10,258 bases of DNA, from assembly GCA_025935235.1 (NCBI GenBank), contig JAICVT010000131.1, positions 1 through 10,258 on the forward strand, written 5' to 3'. Source of the DNA: Ktedonobacterales bacterium (GTDB lineage: Bacteria; Chloroflexota; Ktedonobacteria; Ktedonobacterales; JADMIN01). The notes beneath the pieces are model-generated. The model was not told the DNA's origin. It did no database searches and saw only the letters and a list, made by a program, of their open reading frames with translations. The position numbers were made by a program, and so were the translations under genes. Position 1 is the stretch's first letter, and the number at the start of each line of letters is the position of its first letter. Positions 1 through 6,015 of the stretch are shown one piece after another.

Positions 1-141
1 CTCGGCGGCGCCCTGCTGGTCATGCGTCAGGTTCAGCGTTTCTTCGGCCCGCGCGATCTCATGTCCGCTCGCGTCGAAGGCAATCGCCTTGACAGTCGTT
101 GTGCCAATGTCGGCGCCGATCGCGCACCCTGGCTGCTTCAT
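1..141 (-). CDS. FGGY-family carbohydrate kinase, N-terminal fragment (partial at window edge)
   Basis: Only the first 47 codons are inside the window; the gene runs off the left edge. The peptide begins MKQPGCAIGADIGTTTVKAI. The IGADIGTTTVKAIAFD stretch (about residues 8-23) is the phosphate-1 loop of the ASKHA fold as found at the start of FGGY kinases (gluconokinase, xylulokinase, glycerol kinase), which phosphorylate sugars or sugar acids with ATP in the cytoplasm. The ATG at 141 is preceded by GAGGGAG (148-154 on the opposite strand) at a 6-nt spacing, so the start is well supported. It lies about 195 bp downstream of a sugar-acid permease on the same strand, which makes gluconokinase or a related sugar-acid kinase the first guess. 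Substrate specificity cannot be read from this fragment; another FGGY member is equally possible on sequence alone. Confidence 0.8.
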   Translation of the reverse strand, partial: MKQPGCAIGADIGTTTVKAIAFDASGHEIARAEETLNLTHDQQGAAE

Positions 142-210
142 CCGCGCTCCCTCTCTCTCACACGTGCTTTATCCTGGCGCCCAGATGACGCCAATCCGCG
201 CCTGGCGCGC

Positions 211-336
211 CCCCACCCCCAGCCCCTCCCCCACTGTGCGGGAGAGGGGAGCTGCATGCTCTACTTTTGCCACGTCGCCGCCCCCACCGCATGGTTCCCC
301 CTCCCTGAAGGGGAGGGGGCTAGAGGGAGAGGTTCC
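211..336. repeat. Two G/C-tract palindromic repeat units between permease and kinase genes
   Basis: The 194-bp gap between the permease stop and the kinase start holds two copies of the window-wide repeat. The first (211-252) has a C-rich arm containing CACCCCCAGCCCCTCCCCC and a matching GGGAGAGGGGAGC arm. The second (293-336) contains CTCCCTGAAGGGGAGGGGGC followed by AGAGGGAGAGG and is nearly the same as the right arm of the inverted repeat at 5975-6012. Each can fold into a short GC hairpin. They lie between two genes of a likely transcription unit, so they could attenuate or stabilise the message; that role is inference. Confidence 0.75.
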
Positions 337-1826
337 TACCGCGTGGCGGGCGCCGTCTCTGGTGGCCGCAGCTCCGCTGGCGCCTCGATCTGATGGATAT
401 CGCCGAGCAGCACAACGTAGCAGATGATGCCGATCGCCAGCACAACCGCCGCGACGATGAAGCCGACCGCGAAGGAGCCGGTATCTGCCACGATCAGGCC
501 AGTGACGATTGGCGCCAGAATGCCCATCACGTTGTTGAAGAAGTTCATGATCGCGCCCGTCATGCCGACCGTGCCGGTGGGCGCCACCAGCGCCGGGATG
601 CTCCAGCCGATCGGCGCGGCAAACGCCAGCCCCGCCAGCGCCAGCGAGATCCAGACTGTCGCGATGTTGGCGCTGCGCGTGAAGGCCGCGCCGATCACAA
701 ACAGGCCCATCAACATGCCGATGACAATCAGCGTCTTGCGCACGCGCGTTGGCTCATGTCCCGCGCGAATCAGCCGATCAACCAGCCAGCCACCAATCAC
801 CAGGTCGGTGACAGTCGCCACCGCCCACGGAATGATGGTATACCAGCCGCTCTCCAGCACAGACATATGATACGTCTTTTGCAGGTAGCCCGGCAGCCAG
901 GTCAGCAGCAGGTAGAACGAGTAGCCGTAGGCGGCAAACCCAATCGTCATGCCCCAGATCTTCGGCTGCGAGAGCAGGAACTTGAGGCTCTTGAGCGCGT
1001 GCGCCGGGGCGGGCGTCTCTTGCTGGGCGCCGCCCGCGCGGATGTATTCACGCTCCTCGCGCGTCAGCCCCTTCTTCTCCTGTGGGTCGCGGTACCAGAT
1101 CCACCAGGCGACGGCGAAGAGCGCGCTAAGCACGCCCGTCACCCAGAAGCCGCCGCGCCAGCCCCAGGCTGTCACCGCCCAGGCGACGATTGGCACGCCG
1201 ATGACGTTCGAGAACTTGGCCGCCGCGTCGAATGATGAGGTCGCCAGCCCGCGCTCGCTGAGCGGGAACCAGTAGCCCGTCGCCTTCGACGCGCCTGGGA
1301 ACGCGGGCGCCTCGGCGATGCCCAGGATCACGCGCGCGAGGATGATCAGCCCCATGCCGCTGACGATGGCCGTCATGAAGGTCGCCAGCGACCAGAGAAT
1401 CGTTCCAATCCGCACCAGCCACTTCACGCCAAAGCTATCGAGCAGCTGGCCGACGGGAATCTGCAGCAGCGCATAGGACCACAGGAACGACGACAGGATG
1501 ATCCCATACTGGAACGCCGAAAGCCCGAAGGCCGCTTCGAGCGGTTTGGCGGCAACTGAGAGGTTCACACGGTCGAAGTAGTTGATGACGATGCCAACGA
1601 AGAGCAACACGGCGATCGTCCAGCGCACATTGCCGCGAGGGCGCGGCAGCCGGGTCGGCGCGGTCGGCAGTCGCTCTCGCTGGCGCGTCTCGGCGGCGCC
1701 TGTATTCGTCTCGGTCCCGTTGGCCCCGGCGGGGCGGGCTACGGGCATGCCGGCCACAGGCGTCTCTGCCGCCCGGCGCAGCGCATCCTGGCGCTCGCTC
1801 TCGGCGGCATGGTCAATCGTATTCAC
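336..1826 (-). CDS. MFS transporter, anion:cation symporter (sugar-acid) type
   Basis: A 496-residue inner-membrane permease, probably proton- or cation-coupled uptake of an organic anion such as galactonate, glucarate, hexuronate or gluconate. After a hydrophilic N-terminal tail of about 68 residues, TM1 ends in the family signature INYFDRVNLSVAA (81-93), and about 12 hydrophobic segments follow. The RxILGIAEAPAFPG stretch (165-178) and GWRGGFW (222-228) are also typical of the ACS family (GudP/ExuT/DgoT relatives). The frame is open upstream to 2096, but GTG 1826 is chosen because AAAGGAG (1834-1840, opposite strand) sits 7 nt before it and the upstream translation is low-complexity and unlike any transporter. 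The tail is longer than usual; ATG at 1748 is an alternative but lacks a Shine-Dalgarno sequence. A kinase gene follows on the same strand, suggesting a catabolic pair. The substrate is not determinable here. Confidence 0.88.
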   Translation of the reverse strand: MNTIDHAAESERQDALRRAAETPVAGMPVARPAGANGTETNTGAAETRQRERLPTAPTRLPRPRGNVRWTIAVLLFVGIVINYFDRVNLSVAAKPLEAAFGLSAFQYGIILSSFLWSYALLQIPVGQLLDSFGVKWLVRIGTILWSLATFMTAIVSGMGLIILARVILGIAEAPAFPGASKATGYWFPLSERGLATSSFDAAAKFSNVIGVPIVAWAVTAWGWRGGFWVTGVLSALFAVAWWIWYRDPQEKKGLTREEREYIRAGGAQQETPAPAHALKSLKFLLSQPKIWGMTIGFAAYGYSFYLLLTWLPGYLQKTYHMSVLESGWYTIIPWAVATVTDLVIGGWLVDRLIRAGHEPTRVRKTLIVIGMLMGLFVIGAAFTRSANIATVWISLALAGLAFAAPIGWSIPALVAPTGTVGMTGAIMNFFNNVMGILAPIVTGLIVADTGSFAVGFIVAAVVLAIGIICYVVLLGDIHQIEAPAELRPPETAPATR

Positions 1827-1833
1827 GGCGATG

Positions 1834-1840
1834 CTCCTTT
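1834..1840 (-). promoter_or_regulatory. Strong Shine-Dalgarno AAAGGAG setting the GTG start of the permease
   Basis: AAAGGAG lies 7 nt upstream of GTG 1826 on the minus strand. It is the only good ribosome binding site near the beginning of the transporter frame, so it places the start 90 codons inside the longest ORF. Confidence 0.7.
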
Positions 1841-1883
1841 GCGTTGAGCATCCCAAGCTCCTCCCAGAGAGGGACGCTCCGGA

Positions 1884-1919
1884 GCCGCCAGGACAGCCCA
1901 GAATCGCCGTCCTGGCGGC
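1884..1919. repeat. Perfect 11-bp inverted repeat upstream of the permease gene
   Basis: GCCGCCAGGAC (1884-1894) is exactly reverse-complementary to 1909-1919, with a 14-nt spacer. The inner edge is about 57 bases from the permease GTG. In the permease message it would form a very stable hairpin in the 5' leader; as DNA it could be a dimer-binding operator. Confidence 0.6.
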
Positions 1920-2094
1920 GCACTCCTTGCGCTCGCACGAACCCGGCGAACCTGCCAGCGCCCTTACGCAGAGAGGGCGCCATATCGCTTCGTGACGAAT
2001 CGCTCCATGACTCGCCTGATGGTCGGTCGGCAGCCGGATGAGGCATGATGGTGGGCAGAGAGACTGAGCGGGCAAGAAGATGAAGGATGCGCGC

Positions 2095-3048
2095 ATGGGA
2101 GCTATCGAGCTGCTCTTCTCGACGGGCCAGGCGGCGATTGATCGCGCGCTGACAGGGATAGTGACGCTGTTCGAGGCCAGCCTGCCGGGGCGCGCGCGTG
2201 GCTACTATCTGCTGGGCAGCTACGCCGACGGAACCGCCGTCGCCATCAGCGACATTGATCTGATCGCGCTGTTCGCGGGCGCGCTGGATCAGCGCGAGCG
2301 GGCGCTGGCCGAGCGCGTGGTGGCGGGCTGCTCGCTGCTCAGCCCGACCCGACTCGACATCACCGTCTGCGATGAGGCCAGCATCGGCGGCCAGGCCGTC
2401 CTGCTGCGCTTCGATGGCCGCCTGCTCTATGGCGCTGACACGCGCGCTGACCTGGCGCTGCCGCCGCTGGCCGCCTACACTCGCCAGACGCTGGACGCCG
2501 CGCGCTTCTTCATTAGCCATATCCTGCACGGTGTGGAGCGGCTGGAATATCCGCTGGACTATCCCGATCCCGAGGGCGAGTTCTACGGCTACGACCGTGT
2601 GCATGTTCCAGAGTGGTATCCGCCAGGGACCGAGTACGGCGTGAAGGAGCTGGTGACGACGGCCACACGCATCGCGCGGGCGCAGTTAGCGCTGCGAGCC
2701 GGGCGCTACGCTGGCTCGAAGGGCGGCAGCGCGGCCAGCTACAGCCAATACATCCACGACGAGTGGCGCGATCTGCCGCAGGCGCTCTATGAGCAGGGCA
2801 AGCTGCGCTGGCGCTATGCCGTCCCCGCCGAGGCTGAGGAGCGGCGCATGCTGCGCGAGCTGTGCCGCCGCATGCTAGGCTTCGAGAACGACTTTCTGGC
2901 GCGCTACCGCGACGAGCTGCTCGGCCTGCTGCGCTCCGACGACGCCGATGACCGCGGGCACGCCCGCCAGAAGCTGCGCGAGGTCAGCTATCCCGACGAC
3001 GCCGAGCTGCGCGCCGCGCTGGCGGCTGAGGACGAGCTGCCGGAGTAG
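2095..3048 (+). CDS. Nucleotidyltransferase-fold protein with AadA-like helical C-terminal region
   Basis: A 317-residue cytoplasmic protein with the polymerase-beta-type nucleotidyltransferase signature GSYADGTAVAISDIDL (41-56): G41-S42 and metal-binding D53 and D55, with a third carboxylate at D88 in TRLDITV. All active-site positions are present, so it should transfer a nucleotide from NTP to an unknown acceptor. The C-terminal half is helical and charged; KELVTTATRIARAQLALRAG (184-203) and the following SKGGSAASY recall the substrate-binding domain of aminoglycoside adenylyltransferases (AadA/ANT), but the match is distant and the protein is longer than AadA. ATG 2095 is preferred over ATG 2080 because AAGGA (2083-2087) lies 7 nt before it. 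No HEPN partner gene lies beside it, so an MNT/HEPN toxin-antitoxin pair is not supported. Function is unassigned; resistance should not be assumed. Confidence 0.75.
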   Translation: MGAIELLFSTGQAAIDRALTGIVTLFEASLPGRARGYYLLGSYADGTAVAISDIDLIALFAGALDQRERALAERVVAGCSLLSPTRLDITVCDEASIGGQAVLLRFDGRLLYGADTRADLALPPLAAYTRQTLDAARFFISHILHGVERLEYPLDYPDPEGEFYGYDRVHVPEWYPPGTEYGVKELVTTATRIARAQLALRAGRYAGSKGGSAASYSQYIHDEWRDLPQALYEQGKLRWRYAVPAEAEERRMLRELCRRMLGFENDFLARYRDELLGLLRSDDADDRGHARQKLREVSYPDDAELRAALAAEDELPE

Positions 3049-3063
3049 CGAGCCTGCCCGCGC

Positions 3064-3069
3064 TACAAT
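3064..3069 (+). promoter_or_regulatory. Candidate -10 box TACAAT for the luciferase-like oxidoreductase
   Basis: TACAAT in the context GCGCTACAATCTC lies 84 nt before the ATG at 3153, just after the stop of the preceding gene. Nearly the same string (GCGGTACAATCTC) occurs 83 nt before the acyl-CoA dehydrogenase start. No good -35 hexamer is visible at 17 bp, so this is a weak call based on the recurrence. Confidence 0.35.
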
Positions 3070-3152
3070 CTCTGGCAGTGACGTTCACGTCGCGCGCCCG
3101 GCCTGTGGGAAAGCGCGACCTCGCAACGCGGAGAGATGAGGACAGAGCAGCA

Positions 3153-4127
3153 ATGACAGTGCGATTTGGCGCGTTCACGCCGCAAGGCTGGCGGATGGAT
3201 CTGGCGGAGATCGCGGATCCGGTGGAGAAGTATGAGGCGATGACGCGCGTGGCGAAGATGATTGACGCGACGCCGCAGTATGATAGCGTCTGGGTCTACG
3301 ACCACTTCCACACCATCCCCACGCCTGAGCTGGAGACGACCTTCGAGGCGTGGACGATCACGGCGGCGCTGGCCCGCGACACGCAGCGCGTCAACGTCGG
3401 CCAGATGGTGACCTGCAACGGCTACCGCAATCCGGCGCTGCTGGCGAAGATGGCCTCGACGGTAGACGTGATGAGCCACGGGCGGCTCTTCTTTGGGCTG
3501 GGCGCGGGGTGGTACGAGCACGAGTGGCTCGCCTATGGCTACGGCTTCCCTGAGACCCGCGAGCGCATGCGCGCCTTCCGCGAGGCCTGCGACATCATCT
3601 ACAAGATGTGGACCGAGGACTACCCGACCTATCAGGGCCAGCACTACTCCATCGACAAGCCGATCAACGAGCCGAAGGGCGCGCGCAAGCCGCATCCCTC
3701 CTTCTGGATTGGCGGCGGCGGCGAGCAGGTGACGCTGAAGCTGGTGGCGAAATATGCCGACGCGACCAATATCGGCGGCGGCGACCCGGAGGTCGTGCGC
3801 CAGAAGCTGGCCGTGCTCAAGCAGCACTGCGATGCGCTGGGCCGCGACTACGACGCGATCATCAAGTCGAGCAACCTGATCGTCTATCCCATTGCGCCAG
3901 GCGCCGACCCGGAGAAGGCGACCGCTAAACTCCAGCAGTCGAACCGCATGACGCTGGACCAGTTGCGGCAGGCCGGATTCATCGGCGATCCCGATGCGAT
4001 CTCGCGGCGCATCGAGGCGTTGATCGAGGCGGGCGCCGACTATATCAACTTCTACATCCCGCGCATCGCCTACGAGCAGGAGCCATTCCAGCTCCTGACC
4101 GAGCGCGCGTTGACGCGCTTCGTGTAG
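3153..4127 (+). CDS. Luciferase-like, probably F420-dependent oxidoreductase (Rv1855c-type subfamily)
   Basis: A 324-residue TIM-barrel flavin/F420 oxidoreductase of the bacterial luciferase-like family. Features seen: FGAFTPQGWRMDL at the N-terminus (5-17), SVWVYDHFHTIP (45-56), NVGQMVTCNGYRNPALLAKM (81-100), the family motif SHGRLFFGLGAGWYEHEWLAYGYGFP (108-133), and the barrel segment WIGGGGEQVTLKLVAKYAD (185-203). From memory of the family, this combination, especially QGWR near the start and GWYEHEW-AYGYGFP, matches the Rv1855c subfamily of putative F420-dependent enzymes; the substrate of that group is unknown. The frame extends upstream to 3078, but family proteins begin at about the ATG 3153 residue, so the shorter start was chosen; its ribosome binding site (GAGGA, 3138-3142) is modest. 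It follows the nucleotidyltransferase by 104 bp and may have its own promoter. Confidence 0.88.
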   Translation: MTVRFGAFTPQGWRMDLAEIADPVEKYEAMTRVAKMIDATPQYDSVWVYDHFHTIPTPELETTFEAWTITAALARDTQRVNVGQMVTCNGYRNPALLAKMASTVDVMSHGRLFFGLGAGWYEHEWLAYGYGFPETRERMRAFREACDIIYKMWTEDYPTYQGQHYSIDKPINEPKGARKPHPSFWIGGGGEQVTLKLVAKYADATNIGGGDPEVVRQKLAVLKQHCDALGRDYDAIIKSSNLIVYPIAPGADPEKATAKLQQSNRMTLDQLRQAGFIGDPDAISRRIEALIEAGADYINFYIPRIAYEQEPFQLLTERALTRFV

Positions 4128-4130
4128 CGG

Positions 4131-4209
4131 AACCTCTCCCCCTAACCCCCTCCCCCGCGAGGGGGCATGAAAAAGCCCCTCTCCTGGTGGGAGAGGGGTT
4201 GGGGTGAGG
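4131..4209. repeat. Paired palindromic repeat units between convergent genes
   Basis: This 79-bp stretch fills the gap between the convergent oxidoreductase (ends 4127) and protease (ends 4218). It holds two hairpin-forming units. The first is CCCCC-GCGA-GGGGG (4152-4165), with a GNRA-type tetraloop. The second has a 9-bp perfect stem (4176-4184 with 4190-4198). The flanks AACCTCTCCCCCTAACCCCC and GGGGTTGGGGTGAGG are arms of the window-wide repeat consensus. Confidence 0.75.
4170..4200 (-). terminator. Intrinsic terminator of the HtrA-like protease gene, built from a repeat unit
   Basis: Read on the minus strand, CCCCTCTCC (4198-4190), a 5-nt loop and GGAGAGGGG (4184-4176) form a 9-bp perfect GC-rich stem. 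It is followed by C and then five T (4174-4170). The hairpin starts about 20 nt after the protease stop codon, so its position, stem and T tract all fit a rho-independent terminator. On the plus strand it lacks a T tract, so it is probably one-directional. Confidence 0.65.
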
Positions 4210-4217
4210 TTTCGTCG

Positions 4218-5603
4218 CTACCCTTGCGTGTTGACCGGGCGCTCGCCGAGCGTCACGGTGATGCTGAGGTGGCTGGTCCCGCGGGTGATGGAGAGCGTCA
4301 CTTGCGCGCCGGGCGTCTGGTTCAGCAGAGCGCCCGCCAGATCGTCATTGCTTGCGACGGATTGTCCGTTGACAGCGGTAATCACGTCGCCTGAGCGCGC
4401 GCCCGCCTGCTGCGCCGGACTCTGCCCAGCGGCGTCGTTGGCGAAGCCCACCACCAGCACACCGCTGGAGACCGACAGCCCGTTGGCGGCCGCTAGCTGG
4501 GGCGTCACATCCTGCGCCTCGATGCCGATGAAGCCCTGGCCGCTGCTGGTCAGGCTGCCATGCGCGATCAGTTGCTCGGCGACATACGCCACCCGGTTGA
4601 CCGGAATCGCATAGCCGATGCTGTTGGCGGCGCTATTCGACTCCGGATTGGTCGCGCTGAGCGTCGGGATGCCGATTAGTTGACCGCTGAGGTTCACCAG
4701 CGCCCCGCCGCTGTTGCCGGGATTGATCGGCGCGCTGGTCTGGATCAGCCCAGTCAGCTCGCCCGCCGGGCCGCTGGGCGCCTCGCTGGCGGAGCGGTTG
4801 AGCGCGCTGACGATGCCGAAGGTCGCCGTGTTGCGCAGGCCCAGCGGCGAGCCGATGGCGATGTTGAACTGTCCGACGGTCAGCTTCGACGAATCGCCCA
4901 GCGCGATAGGCGTCAGATTGGTCGCGTTGATCTTGATGATCGCCAGATCATCCTGTGCGTCCTGCCCGACAACCTGCGCCTGCTGGTTATCGCCATTCGA
5001 GAGCGTGACAGTGAAGTTGGAGAAGCCCTGCACGACGTGGTCATTGGTGACGATGTAGCCATCCTGCGTCAGGATGTCGCCGGAGCCGATGGCCTCGCCG
5101 GAGCCGCCCGTAGCGGTAATCTCCACCACCGACGGCTCGACCGCCTTGGCGATCGTCTCGACGTTCTGCTGCAGGCTAGTGGTGGTGGATGAGACGGTCA
5201 GGTTGGGGGCCGATTGCGCGCCGAGCACGATCTTCGAGCCAGTAGTCGCGGCAGGCGACGTGGCGTGCGCGGCGATCAGCGCGCCCGCGCCACCGCCCAT
5301 CGCCAGCGCGATCAGCAGCGCGACGGCGACCAGCGCGCTGGCCCAGGGGCGGCGCGGGCGCGCGGGTGGCGTCGGCGGCGTCCACTGCGTATAGGGGGTG
5401 TACGGCGGCGCGCCGTAGCCCGAACCATAGCCCGCGCCGTAGCCGCCGGGATAGGGCGCGGCGGGCGCTTCCTCGGCGCGCAGCGGAACGGTCGGCGGCG
5501 CGGGCGCGGTCTCTGGCGTCTCCGGCGTCTCAGGGGCGGCGGGCTGCTGGTCAGGCGCGCCGGTCGCCTCTGTGTTCTGGTCGTTTGTATACGTATTGAG
5601 CAT
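4218..5603 (-). CDS. S1C (HtrA/DegP-like) trypsin-type serine protease with PDZ domain
   Basis: A 461-residue membrane-anchored envelope protease for protein quality control. Order of parts: a cytoplasmic tail rich in Pro, Gly and Tyr (1-85) with short tandem motifs (TPETPET, GYGAGYGSGYG), one transmembrane segment (about 90-112), a linker, the trypsin-like domain (about 145-345) and a C-terminal PDZ domain (about 360-455). The catalytic triad is intact: His189 in VTNDHVV, Asp219 in DDLAIIKI and Ser298 in NPGNSGGAL. The segment before the His reads GSGDI, where a hydrophobic residue is more usual than Asp. Start: ATG 5603 is preceded by AGGAGG (5609-5614) at a 5-nt spacing, which is clearly better than the upstream in-frame ATGs at 5687 or 5627. 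It stands alone, convergent with the oxidoreductase gene and ended by an intrinsic terminator. Confidence 0.93.
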   Translation of the reverse strand: MLNTYTNDQNTEATGAPDQQPAAPETPETPETAPAPPTVPLRAEEAPAAPYPGGYGAGYGSGYGAPPYTPYTQWTPPTPPARPRRPWASALVAVALLIALAMGGGAGALIAAHATSPAATTGSKIVLGAQSAPNLTVSSTTTSLQQNVETIAKAVEPSVVEITATGGSGEAIGSGDILTQDGYIVTNDHVVQGFSNFTVTLSNGDNQQAQVVGQDAQDDLAIIKINATNLTPIALGDSSKLTVGQFNIAIGSPLGLRNTATFGIVSALNRSASEAPSGPAGELTGLIQTSAPINPGNSGGALVNLSGQLIGIPTLSATNPESNSAANSIGYAIPVNRVAYVAEQLIAHGSLTSSGQGFIGIEAQDVTPQLAAANGLSVSSGVLVVGFANDAAGQSPAQQAGARSGDVITAVNGQSVASNDDLAGALLNQTPGAQVTLSITRGTSHLSITVTLGERPVNTQG

Positions 5604-5743
5604 CTCGGCCTCCTCATCAGCCCTCATAAGCCCCTGTGTGCTGGAGCCTGACGGAGCGCGTGGTTGTTGTTCCGTTGCCCAGAGCATAAGCCGCCGACGT
5701 AGGATGACCGTTGAAGTTCGATGAGAGAAAACTTATGAATCAG

Positions 5744-5786
5744 CCCCTCACCCCCAGCCCCTCTCCCAGCGGGCGAGGGGAGCCGG
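5744..5786. repeat. Palindromic repeat unit, close to consensus
   Basis: This copy begins CCCCTCACCCCCAGCCCC, continues TCTCCCAGCGGGCGAGGGG and ends AGCCGG, so the C-rich and G-rich arms can pair around AGC. Its first ~24 bases are the same as those of the copy at 7874-7916. Confidence 0.75.
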
Positions 5787-5823
5787 AGGCGCAGGGCGAG
5801 GGTGGGTGGCGCGCGACCAGGAG

Positions 5824-6012
5824 CGACCTCTCCCCCTGCCCCCTCCCCTTCAGGGAGGGGAGCCAATTCAGAGGGCGCCGCGCTGGCCGGTGGCTCCTCC
5901 TCCAGCGAATTTCCCGCCAAATAAACGGTGGGCAGCGCATACCGCGCCAGAATGCCTCATCCCCGGCCACGGGTTCCTCTCCCTGAAGGGGAGGGGGCAG
6001 GGGGAGAGGTCG
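5824..6012. repeat. Long inverted repeat: 38-bp arms, 37/38 identical, around a ~113-bp centre
   Basis: The left arm (5824-5861) starts CGACCTCTCCCCCTGCCCCC. The right arm (5975-6012) is its reverse complement with one mismatch (position 5978). The centre (5862-5974) is less G/C-tracted, includes an A/T-rich patch (AATTTCCCGCCAAATAAACG, 5909-5928) and has no ORF of note. The layout resembles a small non-autonomous element or a BIME-like pair of repeats in opposite orientation. No target-site duplication is evident at the ends. The right arm stops 4 bp from the acetamidase stop codon. Confidence 0.7.
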
Positions 6013-6015
6013 GCC

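Larger units (their letters stand above)
1827..2094. promoter_or_regulatory. Divergent intergenic region with several inverted repeats
   Basis: This 268-bp gap separates the minus-strand permease from the plus-strand nucleotidyltransferase and must hold both promoters. It contains an 11-bp perfect inverted repeat (arms 1884-1894 and 1909-1919, 14-nt loop), a 7-bp one (1958-1964 and 1974-1980, 9-nt loop) and a short palindrome TTCGTGACGAA (1989-1999). None is followed by a T tract on either strand, so they are not simple terminators. They could be operator sites or a structured leader of the permease mRNA. I matched no known riboswitch or T-box consensus, and no clear -35/-10 pair was found. 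Confidence 0.45.
5604..6015. other. 412-bp gene-free region rich in repeats
   Basis: This gap lies between the protease start and the acetamidase stop, both on the minus strand. It must hold the protease promoter (roughly 5620-5730); no convincing -35/-10 pair is visible there, the nearest candidate (TATGCT) having poor spacing. From 5744 rightwards it consists of repeat units, and the ORFs crossing it translate to low-complexity proline/glycine strings typical of the repeats rather than protein. No RNA gene is recognised. Confidence 0.6.

Noticed and set aside
209..340. CRISPR-like array from repeated C/G tracts
   Set aside because: The units are irregularly spaced palindromes in different gaps, not regularly spaced direct repeats with unique spacers, and no cas gene is present.
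393..1235. Plus-strand 280-codon ORF antisense to the permease
   Set aside because: The translation is His/Arg/Asp-rich low complexity with no family resemblance, while the minus strand encodes obvious transmembrane segments.
1827..2094. T-box or known riboswitch upstream of the permease
   Set aside because: The T-box AGGGTGG-ACCGCG core and the conserved cores of the common riboswitches I know were not found.
1827..2096. N-terminal 90-residue extension of the permease
   Set aside because: It overlaps the divergent gene's start, has no family similarity and no ribosome binding site at its ATG, while AAAGGAG precedes GTG 1826.
2095..3048. MNT/HEPN toxin-antitoxin system
   Set aside because: No small HEPN gene lies next to it; the neighbours are a permease and an oxidoreductase.
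3063..3827. Minus-strand 254-codon ORF antisense to the luciferase-like gene
   Set aside because: It is a shadow frame of a conserved oxidoreductase with Arg/His-rich composition.
5711..5986. Small plus-strand ORF in the 412-bp gap
   Set aside because: Its translation is repeat-derived (PLTPSPSPSGRG-like strings that recur wherever the repeat is translated) and it lacks a ribosome binding site.
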